This document shows positions 11,219 to 25,183 of a stretch of DNA of 64,000 bases, in pieces. The notes under the pieces are model-generated. The model made no database searches. It was not told where the DNA came from and saw nothing but the letters and a program-made list of their open reading frames with translations. The DNA lies in the NCBI RefSeq assembly GCF_901709675.1, contig NC_051098.1:14043918-14107917 (forward strand), read 5' to 3'. Positions within the stretch are counted from its first letter, which is position 1; each line of letters opens with the position of its first letter. The translations under genes were made by a program, and so were the position numbers. The stretch is from Syngnathus acus. Lineage: Eukaryota; Chordata; Actinopteri; Syngnathiformes; Syngnathidae.

Positions 11219-11540
11219 TAGTAATCCCTCGTTTATCGCGGATAATTGGTTCCAAAAACCACCCGCGATAAGTGAAATTTGCGAAGTACGGTCACCAAGT
11301 ACTGGGCAGGCTAACGAGTTATCGGAAAGATGCTAATTCGCGATTGTGCTAACACGCGAAAACGGACATCTAAAGCAATGTAAACGAACATTTGGAGCAA
11401 TACTACATTGTCCTAAAGGTTAGACATATGTTTCCTCAATTTAGAAGTTTTATTTTTACTTTTAAATTTGTTTTTATTTGGGAAAAAAATCCGCGATGTA
11501 GTGAAGCCGCGATAAACGAAACGCGAAGTAGATCACTGTA
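11219..11540. mobile_element. Pogo/Tigger-like MITE remnant
   Basis: The left end GTAATCCCTCGTTTATCGCG follows TA. The right end, read in reverse complement, begins ACAGTGATC and contains CGTTTATCGCGG. Internal GCGATAA and TTCGC words repeat near both ends. This CCCTCGTTTATCGCGG terminus is a familiar vertebrate repeat end of the pogo/Tigger type. At about 322 bp with no transposase frame it is non-autonomous, and the two ends have diverged. Confidence 0.65.
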
Positions 11541-14500
11541 TCGTGCTCGGCTTCGACCGACGGAGTAAATAGCTTTGCTCGCTCTCGGGAAATAAAAGGT
11601 TTGCTTTATTTATTCAACATGTTTTTTTTTTTCCCACTTGAGTTTAGTGTGGTAATTAAGATGGATCTTTCTCATCTTGGTCTGTTTAACGCGAAATAAA
11701 CATCAAGGCAACAGCCAAAACATTGGCGCAAAGTTTCAGTTTCAAATTTACATAGTTGTTATTACAGTTTCCTGACTGCGACGGCGCATCCATCCAAGAG
11801 ATTCCATTATTCAGGAAAATGATCTGGCTCTCCTTTCACTAATTCTATTCCTTTTGTACTATTCCCATTAACGTTTTGCTCCATGCATGTCGTCGATGGA
11901 ATTAGATAATGTCAGGAGAAAGACAGGCGGACGGAGATAAGCATGATACAAAAAGGAGTGTGACGGAATGATAATGTGGAGATTTTGACACACTTTTGAC
12001 TTGCAACTCGTTTTACGCAGGGAGGGAAGGGAGGGAAGCCCCGCCCCCTTGCTGCACTGATTCTTCCGACTCTCCTGATGCCTTTCATTTGCATGACTGG
12101 TTGTCTTTAAAAAAATTCAGAACACAGAGAATCTCGTCATTTTACAAAATGGACTTGCAAGGTTATGATTTGACAATACTACACAAACCCTGCTGATTGT
12201 TTCCGGGTCGTGTTAGCTCATTACAAGCCCTGACCCTTCCTGACTGACCAGAAATGACAGACCCTGTCAATTTCTTTTTTTTTTTTCCCCCTGCGGAAGG
12301 TTGTTTTGCCCTCTTTTGCCCCCTTCATCATCAAGCTCACCCTTTTTTTTCCCCCTGCGAGGCTGAGCAGTGGAAAATAGATAAAGGAACCCAAATGGAA
12401 TGGATATAGTCCCTTGATAGACAATGAGAAGGCATCACACAGAATACAAATGCAACAAGGTTCAAACCGGATTTGCCCTTATGAATAAAGCATGTGTGCT
12501 AATGGGAAGGACTGCCCAGCTGCATTACGGTGGCTTCATTAAACGGGACAAACTCCTTTTTCCCCCCGTTTCTCCCCAAAGATCGGACCCATTTCCAGCG
12601 TACGATGATTGGAACGAACATGGCTTCCCATGCCGTGTTTACAACTGATATCTGTGCTTCATTGCTCAAGTGCATGTCTTGAATTGAGACTTATAAATTA
12701 GTGTTTAGATGAGGTTTTCTTAGATGGTATCAAGTGTTTGGCTACCATTCAAAGGTTTAGGGTCTCCCAGAAAATTTTGTATATTCCATGAAAACTAACA
12801 AAGTTGATTAAGGGTTTTCTTATCGTACATTAGCCTTCTTGGAAAATTAGCAATGAGCCATTGGAACTCTTGAGGGATGGTTTCTGGGAATGGGCCTTTG
12901 GAGCTGTTGCGTAAAAAAAAAAATGTTTGAAGCCAGAGTAGTCATTTACCACATTCACAATATATAGAGTGTATTCCTGATTAATGTTATTGAAAAAATA
13001 GCAAATTTATTTGAAGACCTCAATTTTTTTTCAACGGTAGTGTACACAATCATATCTCGAACCGGACTTCGATACGATTCAAGGATGGTTTTATTTTAAA
13101 ACGACCTTAAGAGGTAGACGAGGCAGTTGCATAGACTACAAGCTAGCTGGTTGCTAGATTAAGCTAGTCTGGCATCTCTCACTGAATTGCAAGAAGACGG
13201 ACGCCTCAGGGATCAGCTGGCTCCATATGTCAACATCATACAACATGTATGAACACAGTCGTTGATCCCTCCCACCGTTGTAAACACACGACATCGTCAT
13301 GTGTGTGTAAAGCTGATGTCAAATTGGCACGGGAAGCTGTTTGCCATCATTCAATGATCTATCTAGCTTGTTTACGTGAAGCTTATTTGGCTTTTTTGTT
13401 CCCGGTGACAACGCTCAGGCGTGTGGACTGAATGCTAAAACGGCTAACGCTAATGTTGTCGTTTGTGTCGACGGAGGAATCGATGGAGGGCAGCTTCAGT
13501 ATTGTCCCAACCTGCATTATTAATAAGACTTGTTCTCTTTGTGTCATAACACGCTATGCGAGTCTCTTCAAGTGCAATTAATTATCACGGGCGCAGACTC
13601 GAGTCGAGTTGGCAAGTGACCTCGACCGTCCCGCGTCAGCAGAAAATGTCAGACTGTCCGAGATATAGAAGAAAGCAATGTCAAGAACAGTAACATGCCT
13701 CCACCCTTGCATCATCTCATTTTATTGAATTTTTAGGATTTAAAAATCTAAAAATAAGATGCGACGTCGATAAGGTTTACGTAGAAACACGCTCTAAATA
13801 TTCGACTTTATATAAAATGTCCCAGCGGGGAATACATTCCTCTGAATAAAACATCCTCTTCTAAGGTTTTCCTGTGTGAGTCAGTGATTGCATATTTATG
13901 CTAATTCAGTTGCGCAGAACACACGAAAGGCAGCCGATTGCTCGCAGGCTTTCCAAAACACCAATCATCTGACGTTGACATTTCCGAATGTTTATGATAA
14001 TGTTAGTAACGCTGCTTGCCGCCATCTTTGTCTGTATGTCTCTTTTGTCAGGGGGCGGGGCATAAAGTTGTGTCGGGAGTCAGGAACGAAAAAGTAGCAG
14101 GCATGGCCATGGAATGAACATTCCAGAAAAGTATAATTGCATTTTGTTGAAGATGTTGGCAAAGTGTTTGCCTTCAATTAAACGTGCACCCATCTATTGT
14201 TGTTGTCGCCTTTTGCCAACACTTTAAGAGCTTCATTAGGGACCTTTTTCCTAATAACAAGTAAAAGAGCCATTAAAAAAACTGCTTTAGCTTTGTCAAA
14301 TAGTCTTTTTTTTCCCATTTGGTGGTTTTTGTGGCTGAGCTTCTGGGTGATTGAGTTTTTCATGCAAATGATGCTCAGAAATGCGGCATTAGAATCCAAA
14401 TGGCTGCTTTTTAGTTTAATCAGTTCCTGCGGTGGCCCCGCCCACATTAGACCGTGCCCATGGATTTCTTGTCAGTCGTTTGGCTCCTAACGTTCTGCCG

Positions 14501-16072
14501 TTTGATTAAATCCCCAATGTTGGATTGTTTTCAACTTGAAGTGGCAATAAAAAGCACGAAGCAAGCACACTTGGCCTCTTTTTTTCCCCCCTCTTTAAAC
14601 TGTTCTCTATTTGCCAGCTCCACTATTAAGCCAAACCTTTTGGGGAATTTTTTTGATAAAAATATTCTTCTTCAAAGTCTTCCTCCATATAAATAAACAC
14701 CTCCATTTCATATAAGCGTAGCATCAGCTTGCTTTTGTCTCCTTTTTTGTAAGGAGATGGGTGATAAAAGTAACAGTAACATTGTTTGTGCGTGGGAGAA
14801 CAATAAGAGTCAACTGAAAGGTGGGAAACACACGGATAAAAATCGAATTTGTGCTTATTAGCAAACAAAAGCTAGCAAGTTAAAACAAGCGGAGATGCTA
14901 AACATTAAACAAGATGAGAGCCAAATGTATCTGTCAAGAAGCTCAAAATCTGCTTGGAACGATGCAGGCGGATGAGGTTGATTTATTTCAAAGATGGAAT
15001 TAAATCAAGTACGTTGACATTGATTCTTGACTTAATCAACATTGAATAGTCACTAATTCACCCGCTGACTTTGTCAGACGCTTCTTCGCATCTTCTCTTC
15101 ATAGAACCCAACCACGCGTACGTTTGGCCTTCACTTCAAAATGAGTCTTGTGACCAGCATCATTTTCATTCATCAAGTGGAAAAACCACTACAGCGCCCG
15201 TTGATGCTAGCGAGCTAATGGCTCCTTTTGACAAACATAAATCACCCAAAGTGTTCCTACAGTTTATATACTGTAGTGCCATTACATTGATGGAAAGCGT
15301 TGCCGATGCAATTGTCGCCGATCGCAAAGCCGATAAACAACCGTTGTACAGGCGTGCAAATGCGAGCCCTAACTCAACCTTTACGACAGAGTTCCGTTCG
15401 CATCGGCCCATCGGTTAACACGCTAATGTGGTTTGTTGCTACCACGCTACTTGCATTAGCTATGGAGGTGAGATTTTCTTAAAGACCTCCCGGGTTCCTT
15501 TTCATCGTCGATTATTTCCCGTCCCCAACCTCGAGGTGACCCGGCGCGTTCGTGACACTCTTGAGCCATGAAGACAAGCGTTCAGATGGCATTCTTGAAC
15601 GCCGCTAAAAGCTTTTTGTGGTTTAATATCTAGCACTGGCACGCTAGCACTTTGGGACCATCGGGTCTCTTTGAAACTGCTCCTGCTTGGAAAAAATCCG
15701 ATGGGGGGGGGGTCCACTTGAGTGCCCCCCCACCCTGCATCTCCTTGCTGCTGCCTCCTTGCATATAAAATGCACTAGATCCAAACAGATCAATTATTCA
15801 TAGCAGGTGAGAGACGCTCGCTGCGCTGAGTTACAAGAATCTTCAAAGAGGCAAGAAAAAAAAAAACAGCAAATCAAGCAGAACGATGTTTGTCTCTTTG
15901 CGTTGTGACTGATTAGGTGGAGCCACAGGCGGCGGACCCGGCGACCAAGACTGAGCGAGTTGAAAGACACACCTTGAGGGAGGTCCTGTCATTTGGTGGA
16001 TTGTTATTCTAAGATTAGATTGACATGGCAGCAAGTAGAGGCTTAAAGCTGATTGGACAACAAGAGTAAAAA

Positions 16073-16087
16073 GGCTAGGGGGCGCTA
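16073..16087 (+). promoter_or_regulatory. CTCF-like motif
   Basis: GGCTAGGGGGCGCTA fits the vertebrate CTCF core (roughly CCASYAGRKGGCRSY) through the central TAGGGGGCGC. Read by eye, not scored with a matrix. Confidence 0.4.
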
Positions 16088-19000
16088 TTTCCCCTTCAGA
16101 AATCGATGTAGCTCCAGTTATGGCCCTCTAGCATTTTATTTGATATTGTAAAATATATTTATGAATTATTTTCTCAGCCCCGAGCGCCGTGCCCTCGGTA
16201 AACGTTTGATTTCGAAAGTGGATCTTTGCATTCTTCCGCGTCTCCCTTATGGTGCTTTATCCTGGCGCGATTTAATTGATTCCGTCGCTCCTTTCCTAAA
16301 AGTACAAAGCGCCGAGGTTCGGCGCACAAGACCTCGTCGCTGTCTAGCGGTGATTAAAGGCAACACGGCCTGGCTGCAGGAGATACCGTGGCGGCTTACG
16401 GGATTTAGTGAGTCACGCACACGGCACAATGTAGCCAACCCAAGATTCACTTCAAAGGACTCCCGTCTTCGGAACCTTGCAACATCCAGGCCGCCTTTTC
16501 GGGTCCTTTGGCCCGAGCGCTCACTGCCGTTCGCAAGTCTCTGTTTTGCATTTGTCACGCTGAAGCCGATTTGAGTTGCTAGCATGCTAAACACTTTGAC
16601 TTACATTTCTCTAAGGTGCCTGTGCTGAAATCAGACAACCTGACTTTTGGAGTCGGAGAAGAATAAAAGTAGCGGACATACTTTGATTAAAACTGTAAAA
16701 AAAAAAAAAAAAAAAAGTCAGCTCTGGTTGACAGCGATCGGCAAATAACAAACACAGGTTTCTTCCATTAACAAAACAACACTCGGTTTGGCTCTGAGGC
16801 GCTTGACTGTATTCTCTGCCGCCGTTCAATATTGACTGGAGGAAGAAATGGCTTCGAAAACAATGTTAGATCAGGTCACTGCCTGAGGACAAGAATAATA
16901 AAGTATATATTTTTTAAAGCTGCATTTGGCTGAAGATAAAAGTATGTATTCTCCTGGCATCACTCACAATGCAAGTGCAGTAGATTTGTTTTGAAAGACG
17001 TCAAGTCCTCAGTTTGTATTGGAGCAGCTTTACACCCACATTTACAGTCCAGTGTTAAAACTGCACAAAAAATGTGAAATCAATAAAACATCGTTGAGGT
17101 ATTTTGATCAAAATTTCTTCGTGACAAGAAAAACTGTGTGCGACCATTAAAGATATTCGTCAATTTTGTAACCTTGAATAAACCCTGACAAAAAGTCAAC
17201 ATTCAGTCTGTCTGCAAGTAGGTCGGGCTTTTGTTTTGACTTTTCTTGTCACGCCGTAGTGGTGATTAGTGGTGATAAGACCGCAAGCAAGAACTGAACT
17301 TAATGGTCTCTTTGCCATCACCCCGACCCACAACCTCATTGCACTAAATCCAAAAAGTAATTCCAAAAAGCAAGAAGAGGGACGGCTAGATCCGCTCCCA
17401 GGAAAAAAAAAAAAGTTCAAGTGGACTGTTTGTCTTTCAGTGTGCAATGCAAAACTCCTTCACAGGAGAGCAGCCAAGCTTCCGATACGGCGAGTTTAGC
17501 GCCGTGTGGCGCCCCATCGGGACCATTATCTTCACACCCCTGTGCCCTCTGCGCCTCCCCCCTCATCTCACCGCCAACCTGCCGGTCGGGTCCTTTCCAA
17601 GGTTCCAGCGGGCCTCACTCAACCATGGGGGAGCTGTAATGGCCAAAAGCCCAAACTCAAATATGTGGCGTTTGCAAAACTGATTCTTTCTGTTGAACTT
17701 GACAAATGGCACTTGTGTCTGTTTGTGTAACCTAGTGGGGTCCTATTTTTTATTTTTTTTTGTAACCTCTCCCCTCCACCAAGACTTCAGACTTTACGAT
17801 TTAAAAATAGCATTCTACCACTTCACAATGCTTCCACTTCAGTTTCAGGGTTCGCTCGAACCCAGAACCCCCAGACTGCGAGCCGCCACCACTACTCTAC
17901 CACGCCGCCTGCAATCATGAAATCAATTTCCCATAACGTGTCCTGTTTACTAACCCGCTGAACAGTAAATCAATATGAAAACGATGTTGACGATAATCAC
18001 CGTCTATTTAATCTTTAATTTCCCGACATTGAAGCCCATTAGCGAATCGCAATAATCTCTCTGCGATTCCCATAAAAATGTAAATAAATCATCAACGACG
18101 TCACGTTTTAGCGCCATGCCATAAAACCACTTTGCGGCTTATGTGGCTCGCTCTCACTGCATCGGGCTTTTTGCAAAACAATGCCGCTTTCTCAGCGGCG
18201 CGCTAAACGCCCCGCTAATCCTCGGCTACACTCAACAAGTCAACTATCTAGCGCACTCCTGTTTCCCTTGCAGATGTTCTGCTCCACTCCAACCCGCTCA
18301 CCATTTATTTATTTATTTATTTTCGGGCCCACTGCAGAAAAACACGTGGGCGTCCGAGAGATAAATCAAGAGGTGGGTAGTTTAGCCCGGGGTTTGTTAA
18401 TATGCGGCGTGCAAGTTATCTTGTCTGGAAAAGCAAATTGGGAGGGGGAGAGGGGGATTAGTATCATGTTAATGATAATTAGAGGTAAAGACAATGAGCA
18501 CATTTCATGGTGGGATAATGGAGAGGGAATATCATTCATGATGCAAACGCTCGGCTCGGCGCTTTAGTCACGATAAAGGATTCACATAAAGTTTTAGAGC
18601 TGCTGCAAGAGTTTTTTTTTTTTCTTTCTCCCCTCCTTCTGCAAGGCGCTGAATAATTGAAAAGCAGAGCTGAAGAAAACAGCCTAAATGAGCAGGCTTA
18701 TTCTTAAATCATTCGTATGATGTTTGCTAGTGTTTTAATGATCTTGCAATATAAATATCATTTGACTTTTTTTTCTGCACTAGCGGCACTAATCGGTATT
18801 AAATAGGTCATTTCTTCGTTTACCATTCATGAAAATCACAAGTAATGATATAAAAATGTTATTGTCAAAAGGGGCTCGCTTTTTAAAGTGTTGCGCCACT
18901 AAATTAAATTTAATAATTTAAAGCGGCTTTAAAAACTATTACATTTAGCAAGCATTCAGTAGATTTCAGAGTATTTAATAACTTTTAGGAATTGTTTGAT

Positions 19001-22000
19001 TACATCTAGGATAGTGGGAATTTTAATATATTTAACAGTATTTAGGTAACCATTTGATTATGTCTTATATTTAAATGTCTCTAAATATTTAGAGTACATT
19101 TTGTATTTCAGCAAATTAAAGTGCGTTTCAGTAAACCGGCGCTTATGTCATAGAATTAATTAAGTCACTTTCACACTCCGGGTTCTATTTTTGTAGGCAG
19201 CCGCTCATGATGCAGCTCCAGCCTCTCAATCAAGAAGAATTATTTGTTGTGTAAATGTTAGATTTGGGACTTTTTAGGTCAGGAAGAAAGTTTGTTACTC
19301 TGGGAACAACTCCATTCGATTGGCCCAGTTTGAAATGACGAGAGAAACCGTCAATCCACTTGCCCCAAAGACATTATCATATTAGCGCTGATGTGCACAT
19401 TTGCTTTTCGGCGGCCGTAAAAGCAGCGGGAGTGCTTTTTATTCCGCTCGTAGATGGTGAACTAGAATCTGTGCAGAATCAATAATTTGATATTGTGTGT
19501 TTGTGCGAAGACCGTACTTTCATCAGCAATTCAATATTTGGAAGCATCAATAAGACTGGCAGGCAACACCCAGAGGAAGATTCAATTCAAAATGAGAGCC
19601 TTCATTTCTTCCACAGAAAAACGGGGAAAGGCTGCAGATAGAAAGTTTTGCTTCTGATCCTCGGGCAAACCGGAAAACACTCAATAATAATGAATATTGT
19701 CTCTAAGAGTCTGATTTCGAGTAAAGATTGAAACAGATTTTCTTGAATGCACTCCCGATGATGGAAATAATACATAGCTTATATTACGATGGTTGTCTTA
19801 CTTCCTGGTTGCATTTTTAAAATTTTTTTTTTTGCCATTACCCGAATGAAACGATGGATTCCACCGGTTTACTGTTTTGAATGGTGCCTACACATTAGTT
19901 TACGGTTGCTAGCATGCAAGCGAGTGCGCTTGCTAGCTTGCTTGCTAGCTCGCTAGCTAAAGAACAGAATGGCGATGGGCTCATCCAATGCGTCACTGAC
20001 CTGTTTGGTATTTTGTGGGTCAACATAAACTGTCACATAGTTTGGAGTCTTGTTTTATATATTTTGTGATTCATGAAAAAATATATATAACAACCAGCAT
20101 TCAAAGAAAAGCTGAACATCGCTGAAATGTAATTCCCTCGATTATACCTAATTTCATATCGATTTAATTGTTGAAGTGTTCTTATCTTTCATTGCTAATG
20201 ATGTTGTTCTCATACAAGTTTTTTTTTTTAACTGCTGCTCCAAAATGCAGTGTACATCTGACTTTTATAATATTGTTTTACTTAATAACCCCCTCCACGT
20301 TTTTTCATTTCCAATCGGAAATAATCGACAAGCTCAAACGTGATCAGTGAGAAATGCAATGCAATGCAAAGTCGCTACAGCGAGGCGGAGAACACCTTGC
20401 ATGACATTGAGGTAATAAACTTGCAGTTGGAATTGAAATGTCCCACCTGATGCAATGTCACGCATGAGTCATTGCAGGTACTGGACTCGAATTTCCCCAC
20501 GGTTACAAAGCCTCACCTCGGAGCGGTTCGGCAATGCAAACCAAGTAGCAGTAGAAGAATATTTATTCGAACGTCTGCTACGGAGAAAGCGTTCGTGCTT
20601 GAGGCCCTTTTACACTCCAAACAATCTTCTTAATGGCTGTCCTAACATACGACAGGCGCTCATTATCTCCGGACAGCAGCTTTTCTTTCAGCCAGCTAAT
20701 GCTTTTCCCTCCAGAAAATACACGAAAAAAAAGCCCAAATGATTTTTTTTTCCATTCCCGTAGCCTCACACAAACTCCTACCGGCGTCTCGTAGCTCTGA
20801 TCCGGTGCCATAAATTAGATGTTTAATCGTATCATTAGTAATCAACACAAGAAGCGTCTCTTTGCCGCGCTCTCCTCTGGCGCGTGTGATGAAAGCGGGC
20901 GAATGCAAAGCGCCGTGCTGTTTTTTTCCGCGAACCTACATTTGTATTTGCAACTGCAAATTAGGCTGTCGGTGCCAGAGAAGGTACGAACACAAATATT
21001 TTAATACTTTCTTGCTCGCAGTGGAAAGGAAATAATAATGCGGAGCCTCGTCGAAGGAAGAGCAAGGCTAACTGCTAGCTTGTATGCTAGCTACATTTTG
21101 GTTGCCAACTCATGTTTTATTATTATTTTTAATTTGAGTAGGGACTTGTGACTTGTGAGACAAAACCAGCTTCTCTTTTATTTTCGGGCTGAATAATCGA
21201 ATTTAAATCGACATCGCAGTGTCGTGGAATGCAATTTCCAAATCGCAAAGGCTGCGGTTTTTGGGGAAGGCTAATCAGCAGAGACATCTAACAATTGGGT
21301 CACTGCTGACTTAAGGAGAAAAAAATGTTCAAATTTGGGATCAGCATGTGGGCCTTAATAACGTCTTACATTAGTTTGCTAGCAGGCAGACGAAAACGTT
21401 GATGAATCCCAATCAGAATGAACTTGAGTATATTTTCGACTTGATTTGGTGCAATGATGCTGCTTGATGATGCAAATATTTTCATACGAGCTACGGCAGG
21501 CCGTCGAGCCGTGTCATCTTAAATTGCGAGAGTAGCGAGCCGCAACCAAACAAAAAGTTGAAAGAGAAGCTCTGTGCTTTGCTTGTTTGCACCAACGTGC
21601 TCAGAACTCATTGTAAGTTCTGACTGGGCTCCGTTTAAAGCCTTTCTGAACCTGTCGGCCTCGCTTGCAAATCTCCTGAAAAGCTTAATGTTGATTTTTT
21701 TTTTGGAGAGTTTAAGATCCAAGACAAGCAATCTGGCAACAGGCCGAACTTCTCCAGTGCCAGACGTTAATGGATCCCCTTTAATAGCAACTTTACGGCA
21801 CTGTTGGGAAATGTTCCACTTTATTCTCATGTTCTTTTGGACCCATTTGTCATCTCCACGATGAATTTTTAATAACAACCACGGGAGTTGGAGATCAAAC
21901 TCGGCGGCAAACGCGACTACTAAGTTTCTTGGAAGAGGAATAGTGAAGAGGGGGGAAAAAAAAATCCTCTTTAAGTCGAAGCGCTCTACACTTTTCTCCT

Positions 22001-22130
22001 CCGAGGCTTGATTGACTGCAGGAGGATCTTCACGCTCAAACATCGCTAGTCATGGCACATTTCTTCAAGTATCCCCGTGCTAACACGTGTTGCGTTGTAG
22101 CAAGCTCCTTCAGGGGCGACAGTTATTGGG

Positions 22131-22425
22131 AAGAGCAACCGGTCATATTCTTATCTCTCAAGTTGTCCTATTTATTTATTTAATTTTTAGAATTATTTTT
22201 ATTATGAATCTATTTTTTGTTTTATTTTTCATTATTTATTTATGTACCCATCTAAAAAAAACAAGAGCAACTGGTCATATTCTTATCTCTCAAGCGGTCC
22301 TATTTATTTCTTTTTAATTTGTAAAATTATTTTTATTAATTTATCTTGGTTTTTGTTTTATTTTTCATCATTTATTTATATTTATATGTATTTATTTTTT
22401 CCATCTACCCATCTAAAAAAATAAA
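22131..22425 (+). repeat. Tandem duplication of a ~132-bp AT-rich unit
   Basis: Unit 1 starts at 22131 and unit 2 at 22263, both with AAGAGCAAC(C/T)GGTCATA followed by TTCTTATCTCTCAAG. Both continue through a T/A-rich body (GTCCTATTTATTT, AATTATTTTTATTA, TTTTGTTTTATTTTTCAT) and end in ACCCATCTAAAAAAA. The second copy carries extra TTTATATTTATATG-like sequence. Confidence 0.9.
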
Positions 22426-24208
22426 AAACACATCAGCCTTTTATCAATCTTATTCCTCTATATAATAAGCACGACTGAAGGGATCGTCAGCCTTTGCAGG
22501 GCGAAAGTCGCCGCTGAGTGGCAGCTCACACCGATGTACTCACCCAGAGTGACTGCCGGCTGAACTCCATGACAAGTGAAGGCACCAACACTCACTCCTA
22601 CCTGAAGTGCAAACACCTGCAGAATATTCTGGGCAAAGCAGGACTTTGCCTTATAAATCATGAGCCTAACCTAAAAAAAAATGAGTCAATGCATAAGCCT
22701 CAGCATTTTGTCCGCACTTTTCTTTGTTTATGCAAAGTAAGAAATGTTTGAGATTGCCGTCTGGACTCAACTTTCAAAAAGCAATTGCTTCCTTTCGAAA
22801 TACGTCAGCGCCATGATTGATGTTACGACGCCGTTTCACAAAATAGCTTTCACGTCATATTTCATAGTATTATTTTTTCTCGCCTGCACTGCACACTCAG
22901 AGCCCAGAGTGATGTAATTATATAATATTATATCGTAATTATTTAGTCAATTACTGACGATTGGCAGCAGGGCTCCATCCCGAGCCCCCTTCAATTCTAT
23001 AATGCAAACTGAAGACTTGTTTTATTTCTGATTGTACTTTCAATGCACACACAATTTTTTAAAAAAATTTTTATGAATAATGATTTTCTTAACTTCTCAC
23101 ACTCGGCATACAACAGAAAAAATTGTCGTTAAATGGATGATTGTTTCAACTCATCCACTTCGTTTTATCTGAAACGGGGGAAAGTGACGCTCTTTTATCG
23201 ACTGCGGAAAAAAACATTTGGAGCGATAGATACTTTCAACAACTGCCTTCCATGTTCTCTTATTTGACTTCTCGTTCATTTATTTTTTTTCCCCACCTGT
23301 GGCTTATTTGTTTGTCTGCCCTCGTCCTGTTTCCATCAGTGATTGTTCCAGTTCACAGTCTGTTTCTTATTTTCTACCCCGCTTGGGTTTTGAGGGCAGC
23401 GAGTCCAGGTGTTCAGTTTTTTTTTTTTTGTGTTCATAAAATTAGGGCAGCTTTTCCATTCCATCCTAACTGTAGAATGGATTTTCAAATTATTAGGGTA
23501 CAGCCAGACTGAGAAGTATATGTCAAAATCGATATTTCTGTACCAGGTTTTTGTCAATCTTTTTTGGCCTCGGTTGATTTTTAAGCTCTCCGCTGCATCA
23601 CCCCCTCCGTGTGTCCGCTTCTGTTCTTTGTCTCAGCAGTGTCTCTTTCCTTCCCTTCTAAATTGATTTGTTGGGAAGGATTTAAGTCGGATATATCAGC
23701 GAGAGTGTGCATGACTTGAAAAAGACTCCTGTGGAAAAGATTGGCCGGCAAGCTCAGCACTTTGTCATATAATGAGATAGCGAGTGATTTAAGCAGAAGA
23801 TAATTATAGATTAAACGTGTAATCCTCGTTCTCCAAAGGAAGATGAAGATACCTCGGCAAGATTAGCGCGACAGTTGGGGGACACCTGCGCTACATTTTG
23901 GTTGTTGTTGCTTTGTTTTGAAGCACAGTGGGTGGTGTGGTTTGGATTGTTTCCGTCCTCATTTACCTGCCGTGTGGTTACTGCTTGGTTGTGGATTTTT
24001 GCCAAGGGCTCCTGTTTTGTGGTTAACCCACAAGAGCGCATGGCGGCAAGCACCACTTTGCTGCTTTTGTTTTTTTTTGGTGGTTTGTCATGTTTTCTGG
24101 TGGATATTTGATATTTTTTGTTTTATTGCATTGTGGTAATAGAAACTCAAAATATTTGCTTTTAACGCGTTGACTACCATTGACGGATATAAACGTCAAA
24201 TGATCAAT

Positions 24209-24300
24209 TTATATACTATATTTTATTTTATTTTATTGTATTTTATTATATATTATATTATATTATATATTATGTTATATTATATATTATATTATATTTG
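24209..24300. repeat. AT-rich TATAT/TTTTA simple repeat
   Basis: Four TTTTA units are followed by TATTATATTATA-type units. Pure A/T apart from isolated G residues. Simple sequence with no gene. Confidence 0.9.
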
Positions 24301-24965
24301 ATTATTTTTCACAACACACAACTGGGAATGCATGCCTCAACAAAGAGTTTGTCGCAAACAACAAAAATAATCAGTCTTAACTATTTGGAGTCTTTGATTG
24401 GCCGCTGTCACTTTTGCATCATTCTTCTCGCACTTAGAGGACGTTGCGCTGTTCCTTTTTGAAAGCAGGGCAATGACGCTTTCTCACCGCGCAAGTGACG
24501 AGTCCCCCGAGAGTGCAGAGATGGAGCTAACTCCATTAATTGATCTGAGGGAGCAGCAAGGCTTTCAAGGGAGCCTGACTATTTTTGCTTTGAGTTATGT
24601 AATAGATCCTCTTCATGTGTGTGTATATCTGTGTGTGCGTTTGCACATTTGTATTTTTATTAATGACGCTGCAGTCTGTCAGGGCTGATGACAAAGCACT
24701 GGTGGAGTTTTTTTTCTTCCCAGCAGCACAGACAGAACGCCTTGATTGAGATTTCCCTTTGTTGCCGCCGATTGTTTTTGACAGGCTGCGCTTTGCCATT
24801 GACAGCCCGCTCCTACTTTTAGTCAATGTATCATTACTTTGGCTGTTTATCATCCGAAGCAAACGCTGACTTCATCTCTCTCTGTCTCTGACATCAATCT
24901 GTCCACATGAATATTTTTCTGAGTCTCCAGGTTAAAAAAATAATAATTCAAGCCTCACGAGTGTG

Positions 24966-24981
24966 AACACTAGGTGGCACT
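24966..24981 (+). promoter_or_regulatory. CTCF-like motif
   Basis: AACACTAGGTGGCACT contains CACTAGGTGGCA, nearly identical to the textbook CCACNAGGTGGCAG core. This is one of the best plus-strand matches in the window. Confidence 0.45.
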
Positions 24982-25100
24982 ATAACAGTTACTCGGAGCA
25001 GTTTTTAGCTAACTAGAATCCTGAAGGATTCTAAGTTATGCAGTACTTTTGTGTAATAGGTATCACTGAATTGACCCACATAGCCGACTGGTATTCACAA

Positions 25101-25102
<2 letters not shown>

Positions 25103-25180
<78 letters not shown>
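25103..25180. repeat. (AC)39 microsatellite
   Basis: 78 bp of uninterrupted AC dinucleotide. The purity and length suggest a highly polymorphic locus. The open frame read from it on the minus strand (poly-Val-Cys) is an artefact. Confidence 0.98.

Positions 25181-25183
<3 letters not shown>

Noticed and set aside
21519-22043. 174-codon minus-strand frame
   Set aside because: No domain or family resemblance, no splice context. Consistent with chance.
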